NCBI RefSeq assembly: GCF_028389875.1
Contig: NC_084668.1
Span: 33,090,993-33,154,992 of the forward strand
Source: Rhea pennata
Lineage: Eukaryota; Chordata; Aves; Rheiformes; Rheidae
Reading direction: 5' to 3'
Length of the DNA: 64,000 nucleotides
This document shows, one piece after another, positions 35,556-47,582 of this stretch. Both the position numbers and the translations under genes were made by a program. The notes below the pieces were generated by a model. The model worked only from the letters and a program-made list of their open reading frames with translations. It was not told where the DNA came from and ran no database searches. Every line of letters starts with the position of its first letter. The stretch's first letter is position 1.

Positions 35556-36591
35556 ACTTCTGAAAGGCTACCCTGCTGCACAAATCTACCCTCATCCAAA
35601 ACTACAGGCAGTTCTTGAAGGGCATTGAAAAAGAATGAGTAAATGACCGTGATTTTTTTTTCCACAGCAGGTATATTGATGTGCTAAGAGTTTAAGAGTC
35701 CTCTATTTTTTTTTTCACAGAAAGCATTTATATTTCCTTGTCTAATTTTTTATTCATGCACCTTGCTTGCTTGCTTGTTTTGTTTGTGCTTTGAATTGGG
35801 AACGTCTCCGCAGGAAAGGCAGGCCTGTACAGTGGCAGCTATTGATCTAGGTGTTTCATGAGAATTAGGTTCACATTTATGCTCTTAGAAATGAGAGATT
35901 AAGTGTTTTATCTTCCCAAGCATTAAATGAAGCATGCATTTCTCATGTTATTTTTTCTTGTGAAAAATAAAATCTCTATAGGATTTGTGGTAGTCTTTTT
36001 AAATTTCTGGCAAGCTGTTGCCCTGGGGGAAATTCAGTGACAGGCTCCCAGACTTCAGTGGCAGCTGGGTCTACTCTTCCCTGTCCTCTCCCACTTTTGC
36101 TGATGTTTTTGGTGTTAGCTTGACAGAGTGTTGGAATTCTTCATGGCTCTGTAATTCTGGTTTTCCCAAGCTCTTGCTACCACTTACGGCTTCAGCTTTA
36201 TATGCATTTATATGCCTATATGCAGATCTTTTCTGGAGAAATGCAATCTCAGGCCATGGCAGCTGTACCTCTGCCATCTCTGGACTCTGGTGCATAAGCA
36301 GAGAGGCCTGGCTGGAACAGCTTCATGTGCTGCGGCAGCTGGTAGGTGCTGGGGGTGGCCAAATGCTGGGGAGGGAATTCTCTGCTCTTTATGTCAAGCA
36401 AGTTCTGAATGAGTGAGTGAACCTACCCAGAGCAGCCTCTGTGAAGGGGAAATGCAAAGGTGCCCCAAAAGCTGGGATGAGATTTGAATTTGTTTGTTTT
36501 TTCCTCTTTTAAATACACTGGTGCCAGCTTTTTAATGCAGCCTTTCCAGGTGGCATGTGGTCTGGAAAGCCCACCTCAAAATACCTTGCTG

Positions 36592-36594
<3 letters not shown>

Positions 36595-36632
<38 letters not shown>
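36595..36632. repeat. Pure poly-T tract (38 nt)
   Basis: Thirty-eight uninterrupted T between TTGCTGAGA and GTTCTCCAGTG. No target-site duplication is visible. Confidence 0.95.
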
Positions 36633-36633
<1 letters not shown>

Positions 36634-37106
36634 TTCTCCAGTGAGCGGGTACCATTTCACCTTTCAGATGCCCCAAGGGCCAATGATGGCTCACTGCTTT
36701 GGAGGGTGTTGACTATAAGCCCTAGCCACTGGTTTCAGATGAGCCTGACAAATTTCTCTTCTTTAATTTGGAATGGTGCCTCCTTTGGCACGAAGCATTA
36801 AAAAGGGCAGTTTTCTGTTAGAGAAACAAGCTGTCCCTAGTGCACTCTCCTGCATCTGTGATCATGCTGATTTTTCCTTTCCTCTTCCAGGAGAAGAATG
36901 CCATGGACATTTGGCAGACCCTTGAAACCTCTGGACACTCGCTCACCATCCCGTCCAGGAACACTACCTTTTTTAGAGCTGTGATGCTTTGCAAATGAGT
37001 AAGACACACAAAGGCCCTATAGACCTCTTGTCTCCATCCCTCCCATCCTACTTGCAGCTCTCTCTTGACATGTTGCAGCTCCTAAAGCAACATCATCTAG
37101 GTGCCC

Positions 37107-37247
37107 TCAGTGTGTCCCCATCAGACATTCAAAGTTGATATTGAGGCTGGGCTTGTCCCGCCGCAGCGAGTGCAGCCACAGCTGTGTCAGCACTTCCAGC
37201 ACTGCCACCGTGTCCAGAGGGCAGGGAGGCAGGTGACCAGGTGGGCT
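37107..37247 (-). CDS. Exon-like minus-strand frame with strong codon bias
   Basis: Product not recognised. On the minus strand this reads ...LDTVAVLEVLTQLWLHSLRR and onward for 16 more residues to TGA at 37109-37107. Codons are strongly GC-biased at third positions (GTG, CTG, CAG, CTC, AGC, ATC, AAC), unlike the AT-rich neighbourhood, and the peptide looks like an amphipathic helix followed by a globular tail. An acceptor could be GGTGGCAG just inside the frame or an AG further upstream. The adjacent 37248-37437 sequence is a GC-rich degenerate repeat of the kind seen in introns of GC-rich genes. It could be a terminal exon of a minus-strand gene, or a fragment of a GC-rich gene inserted here (pseudogene). 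Neighbouring exons were not found. Confidence 0.35.
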   Translation of the reverse strand, partial: SPPGHLPPCPLDTVAVLEVLTQLWLHSLRRDKPSLNINFECLMGTH

Positions 37248-37437
37248 GGGGAGCCTGGCAACTGGGATGGCCACTGACCCATGGGGAGGCTGGGGACCCA
37301 GGCATCTGGGGGTGCCAGAAACCCCAGCATCTGGAGCACCCACCAACCTACAGGGATTCAGAAGTCCAAGAGACCCACAGCCCTTTGGGAGCCCCAGGTA
37401 TCCAGGGCATCTGCTCCATCTGAGGGGACTGAGATGT
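37248..37437. repeat. GC-rich degenerate minisatellite-like stretch
   Basis: Variants of CCCAGGCATCTGGG recur: GGACCCAGGCATCTGGGGG near 37294, ACCCCAGCATCTGGAGC near 37321, CCAGGTATCCAGGGCATCTG near 37395. GC content falls sharply at the right edge. The repeats are too diverged for a fixed period. Confidence 0.5.
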
Positions 37438-38509
37438 TCAACTTATTTCTAAGTGTGTGCCTTTTTATATAAATCTTGATATTGCAAAGAAATAAGAGAT
37501 ATTAGTAAATACTGTCCTAGATCCTGTTTCTGTGTGCCACATACAGTATATATTTAAATTAGCTCACTGTATTTAGTAAGAAGTTTTGACAGCAAATGAG
37601 TAAAATCTTATATGTGAAATAGTTTAGTTCTAATAGTTCAAGACCTGCCAGATTTCCATCAGATGAATAGTTATTAAAGGAGGATATATGCATTGCACTA
37701 CACTATTTAATATGTAATGAAACTCTTTTGATGAATATATGAGCTGAGATTAAGGCTGCTAATTTAATCACCGACAGCAGAGTCTCTGTGTATGGAAAAT
37801 AATGCATTTGCATTGAAACTTTCACGGCTGCTAATTTTTCCATGTGGTTATTATACATGCAGTCCATCCAAAAAAGCCATTTTCCTGGAGGCAGAAATAA
37901 AACTGCAGAAACTTTAGAGGCAGCTGGGCAGGGTGCTGTGGTTCTGACTTTGCTAACAGAAAACATGATTTTTTGGGGGGAAGCGTAGTCTATGACTTTT
38001 TACTGGAAAAATTAGTCAGCTGGAAAATCATGATCAGTTATTCTATAGTGGTGTCTCAGCTGAGTCTGACCACCTGATTTCCTGACTTTCAGTGCCAGTT
38101 TCAGGTAGTTCCTTGCTGGGAAATAGATTACACTGTCACAGTGTTACTGGCTAGTCCTCTGCCTCCAGTATAGTGATGGTTCCTTAAAATTACTGCAGAT
38201 TCATCAGGAACAGATTGTATGGTTTTGTATGCAGGCTGTATCTGCTGAATGTTAAGTAGAATTTGTGTGTACCAATGTCAGGAGACAAAAAGAATAAATA
38301 GTCCCTAAGCAGGCAGAAAGGCTATATTTAGGTCTAGGCTGAGTATGCCCTCTGCCTGCCAAAAGCAAAAAATGAACCAAAATGCCTCTTTGTTTCCTGT
38401 TGGAGAGTTGCATTTTTTTCTTCATTGTGTTTTAAAACTTAAGTAAGGATACAGTTTAGCACCAGGAGGCTGCACAGTCCTACTGCTGCAACAGCCCCAA
38501 GAGCATATG
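37438..38509. other. Noncoding AT-rich stretch
   Basis: AT-rich sequence with no recognised gene, repeat or regulatory site. Confidence 0.55.
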
Positions 38510-38700
38510 TTGTTACTCCTGCACTGTCGGAGCCTTGAGGGTACCAGTAGGTCTTACTGGCCCTGCAGAGCCTCCCCATGACTTCCCCCTGTGCTGTCCA
38601 GGCCCAGGAGCCCATTTCTGACCAGTCCAGGGCTGTCAGTTCCTACTCAGTGATGCAGTAGTGGTGCCAGTCTCCAGCCCCACCAGACCCTGACCCACAG

Positions 38701-38911
38701 GTGACCACCTGGCCCAACTTTGGCCTATCCTTGTCTCCGTGGAGGTGCCTGATGCCTGGGGCTGGGGCTGCCTTGGCCGTCTTGCTCCCTGGATCGGGCC
38801 CAGGCCCTGGCCGTGCTGGCTGGGTTATTGCTCCCAGTTTCCTTCTTTCCGGGAGCAGCTGGAAGGAAGTGTGCCCTGACGCACGTAGTGTCCTTTCTGA
38901 ACACCATCATG
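38701..38911 (+). CDS. Candidate exon in a GC-rich island
   Basis: Product not recognised. The acceptor ACCCTGACCCACAG ends at 38700 and the donor CACCATCATG|GTAAGA after 38911 is strong. The segment of 211 bases is open for 70 codons from phase 0 and leaves one base. The peptide is Gly/Pro/Ala/Leu-rich with a hydrophobic stretch (AGAALAVLLPGSG). The GC-rich island begins about 38510 and ends close to the donor, which is the pattern of a first or early exon. GC-rich sequence has few stops, so frame length is weak support. No domain or family is recognised. Confidence 0.25.
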
Positions 38912-41900
38912 GTAAGACCCCTTCTCACAATTTCAGTTACTATGAAAGTTTAATCCACGGTTGGCTTAGACAAAAGGGGTCAGGAAGGACTTCTATGATT
39001 CCTGCTTTTCAATTTTTCATCCAGAGCGCAGCATTGCATTTTAGAGAGGCTTTGTGTCCTTGATACAAAACTTGAGGGGTGCGTCTGTGTTGCAGTAGAA
39101 TATAGAGGTACCTGAGCCAGTTTTAAATGAAGTGTCTTGGACGTTACAGAGCAATCCAGATGTGGTGCTTAGCATAGGATAAATTTACCCTGCTTCTCTG
39201 CACTGTGGCCTCACTCTGGTTTAGCGGTTTGACAAATGGTCTGCAGGTCTGAAACAGCTTCAGAAATAGACTGGCATTAATCCCAGGTTCAAATAGGAAG
39301 CAAAGAGTGCCAAAAGACACTAGAAGAAGTAAAAAAAGCTACTTGTCACCAGCACTAAGAGGAGTTTAGCCCTTCCAGAGGAGATTTTCAGCTCCTGATG
39401 TGAACAGACTGTTTCACAGACTGCTTTCCAGTTAAACAATGGTACAAACAGACTGTAACTTTTGTTCCCACTTCTGAAGTAGCTAAAATATTGCCAATTA
39501 GTGAAAGCCTCTTTTACTTCCCTTTTGCCACAACTGACCCTTGTAAGTAATCCTGAGCCAGTGCACTGCACTATCAGAACCAAAATTGCAGTTTATCATG
39601 AAGTGAATTTATCATGAGGAGAACCACAATGTACACCTTTGTGGGGAAAAGAGTTGATGAGATTAGAGAGCAACTCTTATTTTCAGCTACAAGTCTTTAC
39701 AGTAGTCTGTCTTCCCTTGTTTTCCCTTTTATATTTGTTTCCTTCTGTGAGCAGAAAACTGCAAATTCTAAGAGCACACAGTGGTTTGGAATATGTTATC
39801 GCATGAAAGGTTCCACAATGCTCAGAATATAGCAATGCTTCACGACTTGTTTTGGTGAAGGATAGTTTTATTTTAAATCCTTCAGTACATCACTATGACT
39901 CACTGGGTTATCTGTGCTCTGAATGCAGCAGATTATCTGTTGTGTGGGTACATATGCTTGTGGTATGTATCAGTGAGAAAAAGCTGAGGTTGAGTATCTG
40001 ACTATTCTACTTCTTGCTTCTTTAAGCTAGAGATGTTTATAGCTGTTTAACCTGAAGCAAAAATGCGGTAACTGCTGGATGGTAGGATTAGGAGCTTTGT
40101 ACACAACCTGTTCTAGATGTAACAAGGAGTTTTTGCACAACCGAGTGCTTGTTTCTGATATGTGGCAGAGTGCAAGTATCCTAGCACAACTGCAAATTCG
40201 GAACTGGCTATGAATGACCAAGGGAGTCACAGGATTTCTCAGCTAGACAGGTAAAATACTCAAGGTTTTGATCTTAATCTATGGGGGAAATGCTGCTCTG
40301 ATTCAATCATCACTTAAATGGATTTAAATCAGGAATAGCTGGTATAAAACTTACATCTCTACTTTACCTTCTGGTAAGTCTCATGAGCTCAACAGTGATG
40401 TGATCTAATTTAAAGTGTCATTGAGGATTTATTCAAAATGAGTCTTACAAGAGTGCACTGCAGCATTTCTCCTTTTTGAAAGGAGGAAGTAGGTTAGAAG
40501 AAAGATAATTTACAAGAAAAAGTCAAGATGAGAATGCTCAGCATGAAAGCCTGGTTAGACACAAGGCAATGTTTAATCCTTATTATTCCTAATACTTCAG
40601 GCTAGGCTGGCAAAACCAGGAGCTTTAGTTCTTGCTCCTGGAAGTACCGACTGTTTATAGGACAGAGAAGTCCCAGTCTCCTAATTTTGTTTCAGGTCAA
40701 CAGGAACAGCATAAAGGATAAGATGCCACACATGTTAAAAGTATCTTCAGGTGGGCTACATACTTCATGCAGCTGGAAGGCTCTTGCCGTATAAATGTAG
40801 GTAACCAGGAAGAATCAAGTTGGCATCTGGTGCTCAGTAATAAGGCCAAGAGACAACCATTGAGATCAGGCATATTGGCAGCTAAGGAAATAATGCTGCC
40901 AGGAGAAATACCTGCACTGCAGCAGTTGGGAAATGCTGATTAAAAAGTCCTAAATGGCTGTTTGCCCCTGATAAGTTATTTCTGCTGGAGCAGGCATCTT
41001 TTAAGCTGCTAGTGATTTTGTAAATGCACTTTCAGACTTGTGCATTTTGGATGTGTTTAGCTGACATTAGTTTGTTCTTCTTATGTCTATCTGAGATGCC
41101 TTGTATCATACCCATCATTTCAGCCTATAATCACTCTCCTGGGAAACTTCACTTCCTCAAGAGATTTGGCTAGAAACCTCCCCTCACGCATCTTTTCCTG
41201 ACCAGTTCAGTCAGCCTAGCAGGAAAGGCTGAAAGTCAAAAGCTACAAATAAGCCAATCTTTATTTTGGTAAAGGAAACACTAAATGTTTTCTGCTGCTT
41301 TTCTTACCTTTTTTTATCCTTTCATTTTTTTTTCCTCCTCCTCCTCATTGTATGTGAAAGGCCAGGATTTAATCTTCTGCCTTGGTCAGGCTTTGGACAC
41401 TGTGAAAAAAACAGAGATGTCTCTAGTACAGTTTTAGTGTGTGATAAGATTCTCTTATAGTTAAGAATATATTCATGTCAAGAACATGGCTGGCTGATCA
41501 AAAGCTATTGCTTTGCAGTCTCTCATTCACCTATTTTTCTTTTTTTCATTACATGAATACATTGTTGCTCTGAAGTCTTATGTCTTTTTTTTAAATAAAT
41601 TCTCTGTGCAGTAGGGCCAGCAACCTAAAGTAAACCCATTTGTTATGCAGGGGTCAGTCAAGAATCTATGATCTATTTATTCCACTTAGTCATTATTATA
41701 GCTTTTCCACAGTAATATTTAGTAATCGTGAGTGAAGTCATATCAATAATATTTAAGATAAAATGGAAAACAGAACGTTTTTTAACATTGCTCTTTCTAC
41801 AAAAGTATGTCTGCTGCAAAATAGCCTAAAGACGTCAACTGCATCTCATTCACCTAATTGTTGTTACCTTTAGATTTTGTCTAAATACCTTGGTATCTTT

Positions 41901-41920
41901 ATGGTTTCTCTTGTGTGTAG
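38912..41920. other. Noncoding stretch
   Basis: No gene, mobile element or notable repeat recognised; short frames only. The 39614-39832 frame (72 codons) has no splice context or family resemblance. Confidence 0.55.
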
Positions 41921-42087
41921 TGCAGTCTTCACATTCGGATACATAGTGTTGCTGTGCACTCTCAAGAGTTACTTTGTTCCACTCAGAGTATTGTTGCTAG
42001 TTCTGCTTGCAGTCTCTTCAGCCCATCGCTACCAGAAGTGTCCGAGAGACCCATTTCATCCTGGATGTAGTCCTTTAAGGTCTTCAG
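41921..42087 (+). CDS. Candidate exon with hydrophobic, signal-like segment
   Basis: Product not recognised. The acceptor GGTTTCTCTTGTGTGTAG ends at 41920 and the donor TCTTCAG|GTAAGA after 42087 is near-ideal. The in-frame peptide contains a strong hydrophobic core (VPLRVLLLVLLAVSSA) followed by a small polar tail with two cysteines (HRYQKCPRDPFHPGCSPLRS). The core plus AVSSA looks like a signal peptide with its cleavage site. An in-frame ATG at 41901, just upstream of the acceptor, could start a longer hydrophobic protein if the segment is not spliced. Unspliced read-through gives SSGKRSV, so the apparent Gly-Lys-Arg processing site is lost if the donor is used. It could be a secreted small protein or chance. 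Confidence 0.25.
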
Positions 42088-45000
42088 GTAAGAGAAGTGT
42101 TAAATCTATATGATATTCATAGCTGTTGACAGCTACAAGACATTTTCCTTAATCATAGGTGGCAAGTTCAGAATATAGTCATTATTGCTGCTGCTGTTTT
42201 TTTTTAAACTTTATTATGGTAATTGTAACAAATGTCGTTATTTGGAGAAGGCGAAGGAGCTGATGAAGTTAAATTTTGATATCGCTTTATCATCACAAAA
42301 GGCTATGGAGTGACTGCAAACACTCTTCATGAAATAGAAATGGAAGGCCTGAGTTCTTCTCCCTGATTTTACTTGAGTACCGATTAATGATAGCAAGCAC
42401 GAGAGAAGGGCTGTAACACTAGGCTTTTCATTCCAGATTAGTCAGGGAAAATGTGTACGAATATTTTAAAATGAAATATTTGAAAATTGGCCCCAGCTTG
42501 CAAATAGACTTAAGACTAGAGGTCATATCCCTAACAAGTAGTAGTGAAAGCCACTCATCTCTCAAGCAGCACCAAGGCACTGATGTGTCTTCACTGGCAT
42601 TTGCTTTTTAGGGCTTGCTGAGTGTCTCTTCTAGAGTCTAAATACTACAACAGACCACTGCTTTTGTTTTCTAATTTGTGCAAAAAGCCATTTCCTCTTC
42701 CACTCCTGAGGTTTCAGAGTGGAGTGTTTCTAAGCTAGAGAATTTTAAAGAAACGTGTGTATGTTAGTGTGTATGTCAATGCACGCGCACACACACATTG
42801 ATCTTCTATTAATGATCTCGCTGCTGTTAATGCTGATGAATATAGGGAGATGTAACATGGCCTTATAAAAATCATTTGTAAGTATATGATGAAGTACAGG
42901 CTCCCAGTACAACTGAGTAGTCATTTGGTAATTAATATTATTAAGTTTCCCAGGCATGACTCGGAATTAGTAAGGTTTAACTATATTTTGGTTTTTGGTT
43001 GTTTAAAAACTTGTTTGAGTAATCTCTTCAGTAACAAGCATCAGCTGTTCTGCAGAACTAGCCTGTGTGACAGCACTGAGAACCTGACTTTTCTCACTGG
43101 TGCTATCTACTTCAGACCCACTGCACATCTTTTATGTGCATCTATTGTTTTGGAGCAGCAGTACCTCAGCTGTGTGGTTTCCGCTAGAGATAGATTTATA
43201 ACAAATGAGATGTGTTTTTTAATATGATCATCTCAGTTCCATTTGGGGGGCTAAGAGTGTTGGTCTTGTCAGATTTTATATGATGTGACTATACAGGAAT
43301 GCAACACTGGACAGAAATGAGAACTATTCTTACTCTGAGTTCCTGCCCTCAGATGCTCTGAAAGTTTCTCTGCTGGATGTTGGTATCTGTGCTGTGAGCC
43401 CAATAGGAGGAAATGGTAGGGGGACCTTCTTGTGCTATAATTTGCAGTTAGCCACTTAAAATCAACAATGGAGAACCACTAAGCTCATCTGAGAGTTCTT
43501 CCTCAGGGTGCATGTGGGGTGCTGGGTCTTCTGTGGCTGTTTATCTTTTTCCTTTAGAAAGCAGTTACACTGTAGGCTTGAACATATGGAGTAACATGTT
43601 GCAAATTGCACAGCATCCAAGATTTCCTTCTCTCTAAGCTGCAGCTTTTGTTTCTCTTTTTCTTTGCTACCAGTTTACAGTGGCTGCCTGTGGTACATGC
43701 ACTGAGTTAAGAGTTGCAAGCTCCTATGAAGGGCCAGCCTACTGTTTAACTGTTTTGTGTCCAGACAGGTTGGCATACACCAGAAAGGCCAAGTCATGGC
43801 ACATTGTTTGTGGTGCTGAGTAGAGGTAAAACAGGTATTTCTGATATAATCATATGAAACAATGTATTTGCACATATATAATCCACATGAACCAATATTT
43901 TTGCACACATGTAATTCACAAGGTATAAGAAAACATATATACAGCCAGGATTCAGTAGAAGTACAAGTTTTACTCACGCACTGATAATTCAGGTAGTAGT
44001 TTATCCTATAGACTTCTCATCCCTAATTTCCCCCATCTCAAATTCTGTACAAATTATCTGAGATTACCTGAAGATCTATTTTCAAATCATGACATAGTGT
44101 GGGTTATGCTCCACGAATACCATACTTTGTGCCTATAAGCCCCATTTTTATATCAAAGTTTAGCCTAAAATCCCTGCAAATGTGCTGCGACACAGATTAT
44201 TGAATGTAAATAATGACAATTTAGTATCAACTGCTACATTGTTCTCTGTCATGCATACTCTCTCTGACTGTCCTTTTCTTTAGCCTACTGCAAAGGGAGA
44301 GCAATTAACTTATGCCAATAGCCTTGCAATCATTCAGCTAAAGTGCTCATTTGCTTTGTTCCTTAAATTCAAGTGGGGCTATGTGTATTATCTCCTCCTG
44401 GAAGGCTTCTGAATTATAGTTAATGCTTCTTGATGTCCTGCATCTTTTGTAGATCTTGTTCATTGAGGACAATTTTGCTGATCCTTTTTTACTCATAACT
44501 GAGATCCTATTCTTTTTCTTTTAAGGGCAGCAGGATGGCTAATTTTCCTCAAATGAGGGAGGGTAAGAGAAAGGCACAGTGGGAGATGAGTCAACCCTCA
44601 AAGCAGAACATCTGCATCTACCAAGAAATAGATGTGCGTGAGGAAGTAAGGGAAACCTGTGCTTCTGCAAGCTACTTCAATTTTTAAGGATTGTATCTAA
44701 AGGCATTTCAACATCTTCACTTTCTGTTTCAATTCAAGCTCTTTTTGTGAGTTTTTCTAAGGCTGTGGTACAAGCTTGTCATTATTAGCAGTATTATTGC
44801 AAGCATTACCTTTCCCATTTACAGTGCAGTACTGACCTGATGCATGCAGCACTGTGCAGACTTATTGGGGGGGACATAGTCTCTGCCAGAGAGAGAAGAG
44901 GTGGGACCAAAAAAATTGAAAGACAATAAAGAAAGCAGGCAAAATGATGGGAGAAGGCAAAAAATGTGGCCTGTGTCTCAGTGGGTCCCTGCTGGCTTTT

Positions 45001-46075
45001 ACACTTTTTACAGATTTGGTCTCTCTTCTGTATCCTATTTAATTACTTTTCTTCCTCACTGTATCTTCACTTACCTCACTGTCCAAATGCTAAGATGTTA
45101 TAAGGACAAGCTGGTAAAGTTGTGTAGAGGCCAAAGTTTTTGTTTCCTTAATGGGTCTTGAGATGCTGACCTTCAGCAAAGCAAATCTGTGATAACAGTA
45201 TTAAGCCATTCAATCAACTAATTTAAAGCTTGATGAAAGAGCTTTTCTTGATAAATGGAAGCAGGGATATCTTGGTTAAAATTACCAAATGAAGTCATGT
45301 AGTGCAAAGGCCATCACTCACTGGAGCCACAAGTTTATAGCGTGCTCTCTCATCCATGGAGATCTCTGTCAAAGCCAATTTATCTGGTCATGAGCAAAAA
45401 TAAATCTATATCCTCCTGGTTTTCTACTGATCAAATAACTGAAAACCACTGCGGATGAAGGGCATGCACATAGCCTGAACAGCTTGCAAGGGGATTTCCT
45501 GTGTTGCCAGCACTGGATCAGCAGTAATTTGGAATTGCATTCTGCTGAGAAAACTAATCTTGTGCTATGACCTATGACCATACAGTACCTGGCTCTGTGC
45601 AGTATTGCTGATCTCCTCCCTTTCTGCAATGCTTGCATTCAAATAGCAAACAAAACCATCCCATTCTCCAGAAATGTCTGAGGTATGAGGGCCAGGAAAG
45701 GGTCTACACTTATGGGTCTTGCTGCTGACTGATTTTACGCAGGACTTTACCATGCACAGAATAACTTATTTGTGAGAGATTTATGGTTCAGTGCATAGCT
45801 CTGTCAGGCAGAAACTTTATATTACTACTAAGCCTTCATGATTTCAGCAAAATATGGACATTTAATAGAGGTGTTGCCAGCTACCATCAATAATGTCACA
45901 CTGTGTTTAACAAAACCAGAACTAGAAATCCTTATTTTTTTATTGTGATTAAGAATGCAACGCGTATAACACACAGATGCATCCTACATGATTATAGCTT
46001 TCTCGAACCCATGCCAACAACAGTGGCTGGTTATGTTAAACTTATTCTCAAAGTTTCCTTTTTGGTTTTATTCAG
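42088..46075. other. Noncoding stretch
   Basis: No gene recognised. It contains a short CA run (42784-42797) and open frames of up to 113 codons (42886-43227) without family resemblance. Confidence 0.55.
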
Positions 46076-46177
46076 ATACAGCGCTCACTGACTCAGAGAT
46101 ATCTGGAGAGCCCTCAATGGAACTGATCACATTCAGAATGTCAAATGTGGCATTTATTCATTTGCAGCTATTAAATG
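46076..46177 (+). CDS. Candidate internal exon, symmetric 102 bases
   Basis: Product not recognised. The acceptor CTTTTTGGTTTTATTCAG ends at 46075 and has a good pyrimidine tract. The donor is TTAAATG|GTAATG after 46177. The 102-base length keeps phase (a multiple of three). The open frame reads DTALTDSEISGEPSMELITF and onward, acidic first and then hydrophobic. The donor lacks the G at +5, and read-through meets a stop within three codons. Composition is protein-like but no motif is recognised. Confidence 0.2.
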
Positions 46178-47470
46178 GTAATGTTTAAATTGAGATCTTA
46201 TTTTGCATTTAGATATCTTGCTCTTGATGGTTTTTGTGCTTGTTAAATCTTTACAGAGTGTGGTAAGTAGGGGATCGAGCAAAGCTACAAGGGTTTGTGT
46301 CTGACTGCTAAATAGAAGGAAAGCTGCATCACAGGATCTGAAATACAGAACTCTTAGCAAAGGCTATATCCAACTCCCTTGTCAGGGAGGTGAACACCTT
46401 CTAGATGAGGTATGGAAGAGTATAATCCACTATATCATCTTTCCATGAACACAGTATTTTTCCTCTTAAAAGCTCAGTTGACTCCCTGCAGTGGTTATAG
46501 AGATACTGTAATTACCACAGTCAGTCCAATTTTTCAGCTAAGCACTATCTTTCTAAGGAGCCTCAGTTAGTAGCGCCCAGTGATAGATGCTGTTTGCAGA
46601 TTTTGAAGATCCCTAAGTGATCTCTAAGTTCCTGATGAGACAAATCAATGTAAAATTAGGATCCTACTGCAAATCCTGCAATTTGAAGCAACATGAGAGA
46701 TGTGTCCTGATTTGGATACGTCTGTCATCTAGGTTAGTGGCCTCTGAGATGTGCTTGAGTGCTTCAGTGGTTTGTGTCTATGCAGCACCTCCATGTTACA
46801 TCTGCTAGAGGAGCATGCAGGAGCAGTTGTGCTCTGCAGGAGAAAGGCAGTGGTTTTCTCCTGTTGTACCTATTCTGCAAGAAATTCCTTTTCTCTAGGA
46901 TTTTCAAAAGGGCCTCCAGATGTAAGCATGTCTCCAGCATCTCTCAGCTGAAGCTAGAATACAACCTGCAAAAGAAGGCATCCTTGTAGAGAAACAGCAA
47001 GTAGTGCTTACGACAAGCAAAAGTCTAAATGAAGCAGCCCAGTATGTACATCTCTCACTTGTTACACTTTGCAGGAGCACACTCTGTAGGTAAAAGGCAC
47101 AGGGAATCTCAAGTATTCTTCAGATTCTTATGAGTTTCCAGATAAAAATAGATAACAACCCTTGGTAACTGTGAGAGTGAGGCAGATTAAAAGCTAGGTG
47201 GCAATGGACCTCATGTCCACAGTGCATGTGCTGCTTGATGGAGTCTGTGTCAAGGACTAGAGGAAGCACTTCTGAAGCAATAATATCTTGCTTTGGAGAT
47301 CTCTTTTCTGAAAGGCTGTAACTACACTCGAGAGTTGAGGCCTCGTGTCCGTTTCTAGTCCTTGATGTGGCTGTTTGAATTTTATGAGTAGCAGTAGGTA
47401 GAGGAGTCCCCAAATATGATTCTATTTCTTATCACACTATTGATCTTTGCTTTTATTTTCAATACTTCAG
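46178..47470. other. Noncoding stretch
   Basis: No gene, repeat or regulatory site recognised. Confidence 0.55.
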
Positions 47471-47582
47471 AATTAGTGCAGGACTACCTTGAAGTGATCT
47501 ATGACTTTCCTTTATTTTTGCTTTTAAGTGACATACCCTTAGTTGTCACATGCAGAACAGGCACAAGGAAACCTATTACGGG
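47471..47582 (+). CDS. Candidate internal exon, weak
   Basis: Product not recognised. The acceptor TTTTATTTTCAATACTTCAG ends at 47470 and the donor TTACGG|GTAACC after 47582 is moderate. The frame is open throughout (ELVQDYLEVIYDFPLFLLLS, then DIPLVVTCRTGTRKPIT) and continues past the donor to a stop at 47641-47643. A second acceptor-like TTTGCTTTTAAG lies inside it. The hydrophobic middle could be a membrane segment. Chance is plausible. Confidence 0.18.

Larger units (their letters stand above)
33587..37104. other. Noncoding stretch with long T tracts and hairpins
   Basis: No gene recognised. It contains pure T40 (34275-34314) and T38 (36595-36632) tracts, a stem-loop with 12-base perfect arms (34978-35025), a nine-base-arm hairpin (35525-35555) and a CTTG tetranucleotide run near 35763-35780. 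Confidence 0.55.
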
